Below are positions 47,501 to 59,500 of a stretch of 64,000 bases of DNA, piece after piece (position 1 is the stretch's first letter; each line of letters begins with the position of its first letter). Where the stretch lies: NCBI RefSeq assembly GCF_000237925.1, contig NC_031501.1, forward strand, positions 2,864,505 to 2,928,504, given 5' to 3'. The notes below the pieces were generated by a model. It saw only the letters and a program-made list of their open reading frames with translations. It searched no databases and was not told where the DNA came from. This DNA is from Schistosoma mansoni (lineage: Eukaryota; Platyhelminthes; Trematoda; Strigeidida; Schistosomatidae). The position numbers and the translations under genes are program-made.

Positions 47501-50500
47501 ACTAGAACACTTATAGTCTAAAATTGAATAATAGCATTATAGATTATTCTTATTATAATCTATAAAGAGTTAATAGATTAAGAATGAGGGCTTAGAATTA
47601 GGACAATCTACAAAATACTATCAATCAACTGTTTAACAAATATATAGTTGAAATCATGAGTCAATTGAAGCTAGACCACCATGGAAAATCTGGAAGCACT
47701 GGACGGCTGTTTCGTCCTATTGTGGGACTCCTCAGCGGTGCGTGTCCACATATATACATATACATACACATATAAACATGTTAAAAGGATATTTATTATT
47801 ATTATCAGTAAAGGATAGATAGATAGTGGCTAGCAGTGGAATCCAGTTTGACGCGCGTTTCATCCTATTTGAGACTCATCAGCTGGATGTACCTGCATCT
47901 CAGAGTTGATGTTCACTCTGGGACTCGAACCCAGTACCTTTTGCTTCAAACGCCACCGCGTTATCTACTTGGCCACTGAGTCCTGATAGCCACTTGCTTG
48001 TGCAATGAGGTGAAGTTGAAATTTACTTAGTATTGTTTGTTTGGATCTTCCCATTGATGTTTCTAGGACTGCAACTGGTCAGTCTGTAATTGGCATATGT
48101 GCATACTATGCGTATTACCTCGATATACTCTTAATTCACAAGAATTATTGGCCGAGTNNNNNNNNNNNNNNNNNNNNNNNNNNNNNNNNNNNNNNNNNNN
48201 NNNNNNNNNNNNNNNNNNNNNNNNNNNNNNNNNNNNNNNNNNNNNNNNNNNNNNNNNNNNNNNNNNNNNNNNNNNNNNNNNNNNNNNNNNNNNNNNNNNN
48301 NNNNNNNNNNNNNNNNNNNNNNNNNNNNNNNNNNNNNNNNNNNNNNNNNNNNNNNNNAATGACAAAGGTCGGAAAATACGAAACTATAAGGTCTTGCCGT
48401 TAAGTCACGAAAATTCCCAGAACCATGTGCGACGTTACGATTGATCCTTAATTTCATCAGAGAGAAAAACCAAATTCTCCACAAAACCCCCTCTGATAAA
48501 TAATCATAAGCTCACGTAGTACTTGACTTCAAGAGGATTTTTCCTTGAGTTCTAGTGGGACGCAGGGCCCAGTGGAGTTCTACCAGGTCTGTTGTAAAGA
48601 CATCAGCTCACTGAAGACAATTGGTGAACGGTCGCTCAAAATCAAGGATTGGTTGAAGTTAGACATTAACACCGTTGGATGCCGGCTCAGTGGTCTATCG
48701 GTTAAGGGCTTCGGCCCGAGACTGGTAGGTCCTGGGTTCGAATCTCGCGAATGCGGGATCGTGGATGCGCACTGCTGAGGAGTCCCATAATAAGACGAAA
48801 CGGCCGTCCAGTGCTTCCAGGTTTTCGATGGTGGTCTAGCTTCAATTGACTCATGATTTCAACTGTGAAAAAAATGATAACCAAATTAAGATAATAAAAA
48901 TAAATTTTACAAATAATAATAATAATGTCATTTATTAAGTTATGTCCGGCCATGGAAGGGATAGGGGGGTTACGAATTTCTTCTGTACACATAAATTGGG
49001 ATGGAATGTACGAATTCCTATGGCTTCTGCTATATGGAGTAAACGAGAGCGAACTCCGTTGGGAAATGATGGAGGTATACGATAGATCACTTGAAATGAT
49101 TTCAATTTATCAACAATATGACCACTATCAATTAGATGTGCCAAGATAGAACTGCGTATTGTTTTTATTTGGCCCTTTCCAAACCATGCTGGTAGATGTT
49201 CACTCATTCGTTGGTTAAGTTGCCTAGTAGTACGTCCGATATAGCTATCTCCACAGGAGCAGCTGAACTTATAAATGCACATGGAGGAGGACAACTCAGG
49301 TAACTTATCCTTCGTTTGAGTAGACATCACTGGTCGACTCGAGAAAGTCAATGCGAGATAGGCTGCGTAGAAAGTTCTACTAATTACTTTTGTTAACATA
49401 TCTTTCAGAGTTTCACTAGCTACATCCCCGTTGAATGGTAATTTCATGTATAGAGGCTTCTTACGAGCAGTTGAAATCTCCGACTTCTTCTTTGTATCAT
49501 ACATGTACTTTTTAATGAACGCAGCAGGGTAGCCGATCTCAGTCAGTGAGTTATAGATAAATTGCAGTTCCTGACTTAAAGTATCAACAGAACAGATCTT
49601 ATTTGCTCTACTAGTAAGGCATCTAACCAAGTTTCTCTTATATTGGATAGGTGTAAAGCTATCGAAGTGAGTGTATTGGCAGGCAGAGGGTCTTTTTCTA
49701 TACACGCTTCTACTTAACGAGCCATCACTTCACCTATGTTCTGTGATAGTAGACATAGAATCAACCAATTAGATATTGATGTACAGTTTGAGAATTTATT
49801 TTCACAAACAAGTGACTTGATTCCTACCTCATCAGAGGACCTAGCTAGGTTTAAGACCACTTTAGCCGACAGCAGCCAACAATACAAGAACAGTAAGAGT
49901 ACTACAAGACCTGGTTTATGAACTTTGGGTAAACCATATAGTCGTGGCGTATAAGATCCAGTCGGTTTAATGGAATCATGAATATCTTGTGTAATTATTC
50001 CCTTATTCTTTAAATCCTTAAGAGAATTAGTCAATTGGCTTTCCACTTTTTTATTGATATCGTGATGACTGGTGACTTTTTGAAATTTGCTGGGATCATT
50101 AAACATTGTTTCCATCTTTTCGACGTAGTCCATTTTGTTCATCAGCACTATGCCTTCTCCTTTATCAGGTTTGCTTATAATCAAGGTTTCCTCCTTTCTT
50201 AGTTTAGTTAAAGAGTCTCGGTGCTGCTTGGTAAGTAGGCGGTTTGTAGTACTCTTACTGTTCTTGTATTGTATAGTATTATCATAATCTAGTGTTTAAG
50301 ATTTAAACTTTGAATTCGTTTGAAATTGTATACACTACTAATTCCTAGAGTTGAAATTAATTTAAATAAAGTCGTAGAACTGTTGAAAACAAAGGAGTAA
50401 ACGATAACTATGTTGTATATCCTCATGTATATTCTTCTATAGTTCCCCTATACGGAATCAAACATGAATGGTCTATAGGTTTCACAATGATCACCATGCT

Positions 50501-53500
50501 TGTTTTACACAATACAACGGACAATGTATTCAGAACACATAATTACTTCATTTTGAGACTCGTTACCTGTATTTACCTGTATCCTAATAATAATATTCAA
50601 GCTGGGATTCCGCCTGTAGCTCCTCTGGGGGTTACTGCCAGTCCCAAGCCCGGGTAAAGGAGGAGGGTTGGGCATGGGGTTAGCGACCCCATCCCGTAGA
50701 AAATCAACTCGCTAAAAAAACGCTAACCAGAAAAAATCATTCAAACCATTCAAACTCTGCCCTGGGAGTAGAAGGAAAAATGACGTCTCATGATGAAAGC
50801 CGAGTTCCTTCGGAAGTCATGAGGCCGATGCACCTTCTTACAACCAGAGCGACAATTTTTATAGGTACATGGAATGTCCGGACAATGTGGGAGACCGGCA
50901 GAGTCTTCCAAATTTCTGCAGAAATGAGAAAATACAACCTGGAGGTGCTTGGAATCAGTGAGACACATTGAACGCAGGTTGGACAACAACGACTGTCTTC
51001 AGGGGAACTTCTGTTATACTCCGGTCATGAAGAAGAAAATGCCCCACATACACAAGGAGCTGCATTGATGCTGTCCAGAAAAGCACGAAATGCACTTGTT
51101 GGATGGGAATCTCATGGACCAAGGATCATCAAAGCCTCCTTCAAAACAAAGAGAGAAGGCATTACAATGAACGTCATCCAATGCTATGCGCCGACCAACG
51201 ACTACGATGAAGACGTTAAAGACCAATTCTACGATAGGCTGCAGTCGATCTTCGAGAAGTGCCCAACCGAGGACCTGACCATTCTGATGGGAGATTTCAA
51301 TGCCAACGTTGGGATGGACAACACTGGATACGAAGACGTCATGGGACGACATGGACTGGGAGAAAGGAACGAAAATGGTGAGAGATTTGCAAACCTATGT
51401 GCCTTCAATAAACTGGTCATAGGGGGCACCATATTCCCACACAAAAGCATACACAAAGCCACTTGGATTTCACCGGATCACACTACACAAAATCAAATCG
51501 ACCATGTCTGCATCAACAAAAAGTTCAGGAGGACGATGGAGGATGTGAGAACCAGAAGAGGAGCTAATATAGCATCCTATCATCATTTGCTGGTCGCCAA
51601 GATGAAACTAAAACTCAAGAAGCACTGGACAACTGCGCGGACAACATCACAAAAGTTTAATACTGCCTTTCTTCGAGATGCTGACAAACTCAACAAATTC
51701 AACATAGCCCTCAGCAACAGGTTCCAGGCCTTTCATGATTTACTCAGTGGAGAGGGGACGACCATGGAGAGCAACTGGAAAGGTATCAAGGAGGCAATCG
51801 TTTCAACATGTCAGGAGGTTCTGGGCCAAAAGAAGCACCATCACAAGGAATGGATCACTGTTGGTACACTGGATAAAATTGAAGCAAGGAGGAACAAGAA
51901 GGTAGCAATCAATATCAGCCGAACAAGAGCAGAAAAAGCCAAGGCACAAGCCGAATACACAGAGGCAAACAAGCAAGTGAAGAGGAGCATCAGGACCGAC
52001 AAACGTAAATATGTGGAAGATTTAGCGATGACAGCGGAAAAGGCTGCAAGAGAGGGAAACATGAGATAACTGTATGATACAACAAAGAAACTTGCTGGAA
52101 ATTACCGTCAACCAGAAAGACCAGTGAAAAACAAGGAAGGCAAAGTAATCAACGATATTGAAGAACAACGAAACAGGTGGGTAGAACACTTCAAGGAACT
52201 CTTGAATCGACCAGCTCCACTGAACCCACCCAACATCGAAGCAGCACCCACAGACCTCCCAATCAATGGATGTTGGCCCACCAACAATTGAAGAGATCAG
52301 CATGGCCATCAGACAAATCAAGAGTGGCAAAGCAGCGGGACCAGACAACATCCCGGCAGAGGCACTGAAGGCAAATGTAGCAGCAACTACCAAGATACTC
52401 CACATCCTCTTCAGTAAGATTTGGGATGAAGAACAAGTATCAAAAGACTGGAAAGAAGGACTTCTGATCAAGATGCCAAAGAAAGGCGATCTCAGCAAGT
52501 GTGACAACTATAGGGGCATCATTCTTCTCTCAATAACAGGAAGTCTTCAACAGAGTATTGTTAAACAGGATGAAGGATTCCGTGGACGCCCAACCTCGAG
52601 ATCAACAAGCTGGATTTCGTAAGGATAGGTCGTGCACAGATCAAATCGCAACTCTACGTATCATTGTGGAACAATCAATCGAATGAAATTCATCACTCTA
52701 CATCAACTTCATTGACTACGAGAAGGCATTTGATAGCGTGGACAGGACGACACTATGGAGGCTTCTTCGACATTACGGCGTGCCTGAGAAGATAGTCAAT
52801 ATCATACGGAACTCCTATGATGGACTAAACTGCCAAATCGTCCACGGAGGTCANNNNNNNNNNNNNNNNNNNNNNNNNNNNNNNNNNNNNNNNNNNNNNN
52901 NNNNNNNNNNNNNNNNNNNNNNNNNNNNNNNNNNNNNNNNNNNNNNNNNNNNNNNNNNNNNNNNNNNNNNNNNNNNNNNNNNNNNNNNNNNNNNNNNNNN
53001 NNNNNNNNNNNNNNNNNNNNNNNNNNNNNNNNNNNNNNNNNNNNNNNNNNNNNTGACGGAGAAGCTTTGGAGTTTCTGAAAACCTTTACTATCTGGGCAT
53101 TTCATGATGAAACCGTGGATCTGATGCAGATGTGAGGGCGAGGATCGGCAAATCAACAGCAGCATACCTACAACTGAAAAACATCTGGAGCTCAAAACAA
53201 TTGTCAACCAACACCAAGGTTAGAATTTTCAACACAAATGTCAAGACAGTTCTACTGTATGGGGCGGAGACGTGGAGAACTACGAAAGCCATCATCCAGA
53301 AGATACAAGTGTTTATTAACAGCTGTGTACGCAAAATACTTCGGATCCGATGGCCAGACACTATCAGCAACAAGTTACTGTGGGAGACAACAAACCAGAT
53401 TCCAGCGGAGGAAGAAATCAGGAAGAAGCGCTGGAAGTGGATTGGGCACACTTTGAGGAAGTCATCCAATTGTGTCACAAGACAAGCCCTCACATGGAAT

Positions 53501-56500
53501 CCTGAAGGCCAAAGGAGAAGAAGAAGACCAAAGAACACATTACGGCGAGAAATAGGGACAGATATGAGAAGAATGAACAAGAACTGGATAGAACTAGAAA
53601 AGAAGGCCCAGGACAGAGTGGGTTGGAGAATGCTGGTCGGCGGCCTATGCTCCATTGGGAGTAACAGGCGTAAGTAAAAAAAAGTAAAAAAAAGTGGGAC
53701 TCGGAGTCAGTAAGTTTTCCTTCAAATGTAAACTTATTATCGACTGCGCGGCTTAATCCAATATAGCCAATAACTTGTTTGAAATGCGTCAAGCAATCCA
53801 TACAGGATGCATATATCCCAACTAAGAATTATTAAAATTTAATCGTGAATGTCAGTAACGACGTAATTCAAATTGTTGGAATTCGATTTAACAAACTTTC
53901 TTACTCTTATCAATTTATGATGCTTTCGATCATCTAACATCTCACTCTGACTATGATTGACTTCAATAACTATCCACTGCTATGATTTAAGCTCATTCAA
54001 ACTCCAAATATTTAACTTTCTGTCGTAGTAGTAGTATCTTCTATTTTATTGAGATCATGGGCTGATCAATGTTAGATCACCATTAAAGCCTGCAGATACT
54101 GAATGGTCATTCCTTTACAGTTAGGGACCCCTTAGCAGTTCTCCTTCATGAGCCCACCCTCACAAATCAAGCACAATACCTTCGGTATGGTACGCGAACA
54201 CCTAATTTCTAGACCACCGGATCTGCATTTAACAGTGTCAATGTTCGATATCAATCAATCCACAATATTGTACGACATTCTTTATTGTATCCGGTGGATA
54301 ACAGCCTCAAACCTGATACGACTGAACTCCACTCGTCACGGATTCTCACTAGAACTCTATACTGATAGTCATCATCTGCTCACCATCGACTAGCTTCAAT
54401 AGATAACTCTCGGAGTCTTGTTGTGATTGCAAAGTTCTCGTGAGAAAATGAAGGTCTTCGTTTCGAGCCCAGCGTGAGGAACCGTGGATGCACATTGTTG
54501 TTAGGGAGTGCCATGCTGCGACGAAACAGTCATCTAGTGTTTTTAGCTTTTTGATAGTGATCTAATACTGATCACTTCATAATTTCAATGAATCTCAACA
54601 ATCTCTCCAACCCTATGCCTATAATTTCCTATATTCTCTACTTCTTCAATTTTCTTTTTTATTCCTTTCTTTTTCAAGGAGATTCTATCAAAATATCCAG
54701 AAGTGAAAGAACTAATGGGACCAGATATTAAATTGGCTTATTTTAGTTCATTTGAAGTTTTCTTGCAATTTATTGTAGCTTTATGGATATCAATTTATCA
54801 ACCATCATGGTTATTATGGTTATTTTTAACATATACTATTAGTGGAACAATTAATCATTCACTTGGTTGTGCTATTCATGAAGTTGGACATAATTTAGTA
54901 TTTGGTCATAAATATGGTAAAGCAAATCGTTTATATTCAATATTTATTAATTTACCAATGGGTTTACCTATTGCTATATCTTATAGAAAATATCATCAAG
55001 CTCATCATAGGTAAGATAAATTTTATTGATATTATATTACTCATAAGTAATATAATTATGTTTAAATTTAAGTTTTAATGATTTGTATTATCCCCATTGT
55101 TGATATTTAGGACATATGTGTATCCTGTCCCAAATTGTCGTTATATAGCGATCATGATACAACATTACATAGAATAGACCGTTGCTACTACCTTGACGTA
55201 GTAGTCTGGCTTGCCTATCGTGATACTGGCTGGAACAATCGTTGCTCATGGTCCTACCATGCCAGACAAGTCGGTTGAAGAGCAGTAAGACTAAAAGTAG
55301 AAAACCCAAGGTCCGAAGGTGAAGTCGTACTGCTGACTGTACAGAGGTGTGACAGCAGTAAGGTGTTTCCTTCAGACAACCAGCATGACAGCGATGCTGC
55401 CTTCACACAAGGAGGGGTGTGCTTAGAAAAGGTCGACCCTAAAGATGCACACCTCACCTTATCCCATGGAGATCCGTTTCCGGCGGTAAGGTTCCAACAA
55501 GTACGGTGCTAACACAAAAATTATCCACAAAAAGGTCGTGTGTAACCGACCTCAAGCAGTTATCTCTTGGGCACTGCGGTCACGCTCTCAGGTCATTAAG
55601 ACCACTTCTAATCCAATTTCCTTTTCAGGTACCTCAAGAAGAACCTTTCCACGGTGTGGGCGACCGGGAAGTGATGACTGCCCTCATACCTCAAACAGCA
55701 CTCAAGATCATTGAGAATAGATGGAATGTCACTAGTAGTGGAATACGTACCCAGTAGTTAAATGTATAACATCAATGTTATAAGTGAACAGCACTGGGTC
55801 CGAGTTCTGCAACGAACATCGACTCTCTGATGCAGGTACATACAGCTGATGAGTTCTTAATAGAACAAAAATGAGCTCATTGATTTCACTATTAACCAAA
55901 CTTCATGTATTCTATAAAATTATATTTATTGTTATTAATATAGCGTTAGGGAAATTGTTTCACATCATAGTTTGAATGTGATTAGACAACCAGTAATAAT
56001 TAGGAAGCGTTACCACAGGTCAATATCCATCTACTGGCCCCTGAGTAGTTTAAGTACTGGGTGCTGGGCATAAAGACCTTAGGTTCGATCTCTAGTGAAG
56101 TTGATGGGAAATCTTATATTAGGAAGAAGCAACTATCCAATGCTTCCTGACTTTCAATGGTCTTCCAATAAGATTTAATAAAGTAAACGAAACTTCAAAT
56201 TAAAACGGCTTTATAACACACTATAACAATCAAAATGTCGTCTTATTCACTGATCTAAGTTATAATGTTTTAACTTCCTCATTAAGCAATGAGTGTGTAG
56301 TTTCTATGTGTATGAAACATAATATGTTGGTCGAAGAAAGAGATGAATATGTTAGTACAGAAGTCATAACTCTACAATAAGAATACTTTCAATATATTAG
56401 TATTGAGGTATTTTTGCAGATGATTAAATTATTGTTTACATCACAAAATGACCTCAGTTGAAGAAGCATAAAAAACGTACAAGTACTGGATAATTGTGTT

Positions 56501-59500
56501 TTCATAATATGAGACATCGCATTGATGTGTATCCACAACCTCAGCAGGCCTCACGGTAACCACCTTACCTTCAGATCACTGAATTGACATGCACTGGTGT
56601 ACATCTCTAATTTCAATCGATTCACGATACTTCACAACCATCTTCTCATGGAAATAGTGGAAATTGATTCACACTCGATATTGTCCAATTCCACTGGTCA
56701 CGGTTTCTCACTATAAATCCGAAAGTTGTCACTCGCAAATTACTACCATTAAGCGTATGGCTGTTATTAATATGTAAAACACTGAACTTTAACTCAGTCT
56801 GTTGATGGTAAAGCGCTCATCGTGACACCTCTCCGATCCTAGGTTCGATCCTCTTGAGTGATGTGCACTAGTGAGAGGTCTGACACTAGAATGAATTAGT
56901 TGTCTAGTACTTTCTAGCTTTCAGTGGTTGACTAACTAAAGTTTAACCGTGATATAAACCATAAATTTCTTGTCCAGTTTAAACCGCTTCCTACCATTTT
57001 TGATTTAGACCAACATATATATATTTATATATACTTAATTAGTTGATTAAGCCTATTGCCCCTCATGAGGCATAAACTCCATACCAAAAATCTCCTATCA
57101 ACTCTTTCCTGACCTCGCACTTCCAGTAGTTGCCATGTACTACTCATGATCTCGATATCTCTCCCCAATTCCTTGCTCCATATGTCCATCAATCTGTCTC
57201 TTTTCTTTCTGTTTTTGTATTTCAACTTAGGCCTTACATCTTTATACAGTTTGATGAATTCCACGATGTATATCGTACTCATCTTCAATGTTTTTTTCCT
57301 GATTTTCTATTTAGCTGGTAGTTAGTTTATATTGTATAACAATAGATTTTTGCTTATAATATGCAACCAAAGGATCGTTCTTTCATAGTTGAAAGCATGA
57401 GTCAATTGAAGTTAGACCACCATCGAAAACCTGGAAACACTGGACGGCCGTTTCGTCCTATTACGGGACTCTTCAGCAGTGCGCATCCACGACCTCGCCT
57501 CGCGAGATTCGAACCCAGGACCTACCAGTCTCGCGCCAGAGCACTTAACCGATAGACGACAACCGATGGTGTCTAACCAGGTGGTGGATGCGCACTGCTG
57601 AGGAGTCCCAGTTCTTCCAGGTTTTCCTTGGTGGTCTAACTTCAACTGACTCATGCCTCCAACGATGAAAATACTGAAATCTCCACACAAAAAACCCCTT
57701 TCGGATCATTCTTTCTCTATCTTCTTTTTCTTTTTAATTTTTTTTTCAGATGGTTAGGTCATGAAGATGGTGATGCCGATATGCCATTATTATTTGAAGT
57801 GAAATTATTCACACATCCAATAAGTCGTTTTATATGGTTAATTATTCATCCTATATTTTATGCATTTCGTCCATTTATTAAACATCCATTACCTTTAACC
57901 TTATGGGAAATCATTAATTTCATCATACAAATTACATTTGATATCATAATATGGTATTATTTTGGTATATGGACATTAGCCTATTTCATAATTGGTACAG
58001 TACTTGGTTTAGGTTTACATCCATTATCAGGACATTTTATAAGTGAACATTATTTATTTGCTGATCAACAAGCAACACATTCATATTATGGGATTGGTAA
58101 TTATTTAATGTATAATTTAGGTTATCATGTTGAACATCATGATTTTCCATATATTGCATATACAAAATTACCTAAATTAAAAATGATTGCTAATGAATAT
58201 TATGAACAATTACCATATCATAAATCATTATGTAAAGTAAGTTATTAGTGTTGGTGTTGTTGTTGGTTTTTCTTTTAATTCATTTAGTTAGATGATTGTT
58301 GGTTAGATGAGAATAGAGTTTTGCGAATGCAGATGAACGGCTCTTTAACCGGGTTGATGGCCCGGCCGTCTCTCTAGAAATGCTCTTACATGGCCATGCG
58401 TATACAGCCTCTCTCAGGGAAGCCCTACTCACTGTCTTCTCGTAGCATCACTGTTATTTACAAAGCTCTGAAGACGAAAAGCGAATATCCTACGCTTTAA
58501 CCGGTTTGGTGGAAACGGCGAGTCAACTTGGGGGAGTTGGAAAACCCTGGTTTCAAACCAATGGTGCACATGGGCTCCAGTATCCTGAGGGAACAAATGG
58601 AGTATGAATCAATTGTTTGTCACCGGCTAGCATGAGAATGCATTTCCTTACGATGCTCCACTGCCTTGTGGATCAGATCTTTAGGTAAAAGGTTCCTGGT
58701 GTAGCCCCTTAAGAAAACCACTTGCTTGAGTTTGGGCACCTGTGCAGTATCATAGCCTTCACACAAATCGAATGAGATTTGTGTGGCGCATATGTATCTG
58801 GTGCTTCCTTTTATCAATATTTATGTGTTTAAATAGATAAACAGTTTACAAAAAACTCTTAAGTGAGACTAGAGTAACTTTGAAAATATCCATCAAGTTG
58901 CAAGGGCTAAACTTAGTTACTTTACTTACGCCTGTTACTCCCAATGCAGTATAGGCCACCAACCAGAATTCTTTAACCCACTCTGTCCAACAGTTCAAAT
59001 CATTGACTACAATCTGAATAGCTCAGTTATAACATTTCGGGTTATGACACTCAAATTCAAGTTGCCTTAACAACTATATTTAACTAGTCAAAATATATTA
59101 TTACTGAGAAATGGAGTTTTAAATATATCTGTCAATAATATTCCAATTATATAGATAAATTCACTTAGCATTGTTTGTTTGAATCTTCGCATTGATGTTT
59201 AGGCCTGCTACCGGCCAGTCTCTTATTGGCACATGTGCATACTGTGTGTATTGCCTCGATATAGCCTTAATTCACAAGCATTGTAAGCAAAGATGGATAG
59301 TGGCTAGCAGTGAAATCCAGTTTGACGCGCGTTTCATCCTATTTGGGACTCATCAGCTGGATGTACCTGCATTTCAGAGTTGATGTTCATTCTGCGACTT
59401 ATAATGCTTGTGAATTAAAGTTATATCGAGGCAGTACGCACAGTATGCACATATGCCAATAAGAGACTAATCAATTTCAGTCCTAAACATCAATGGGAAG

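Larger units (their letters stand above)
50598..53695 (+). mobile_element. SR2-like RTE LINE (RTE-B), near full length with gap
   Basis: 5' leader with CCGCCTGTAGCTCCTCTGGG, endonuclease ([12 protein letters not shown] near 50858, YAPTND near 51186, MGDFNANVG near 51286), RT ([15 protein letters not shown] near 52323, then the finger/palm start near 52738), a 200-N gap over the catalytic RT box, and a C-terminal ORF 53132-53677 ending in SIGSNRRK before an AAAAAAGT-type tail. Leader and protein wording match SR2-type schistosome elements. Confidence 0.9.

Noticed and set aside
48680-48760. tRNA-like sequence with A- and B-box motifs (also in all Sm-alpha and H3 copies)
   Set aside because: It cannot fold as a standard cloverleaf with an acceptor stem and sits inside a repeated unit, so it is a tRNA-derived or pol III promoter part of a retroposon, not a tRNA gene.
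49736-49921. 61-codon plus-strand frame inside the minus-strand Penelope-like element as a separate gene
   Set aside because: Its sequence continues into the RT N-terminal region of the same element, so it is an inverted internal piece.
58237-58248. Alternative desaturase end after exon C (three more codons, then stop)
   Set aside because: It is intron read-through after a good GTAAGT donor. The conserved VLWDF continuation is on exon D.
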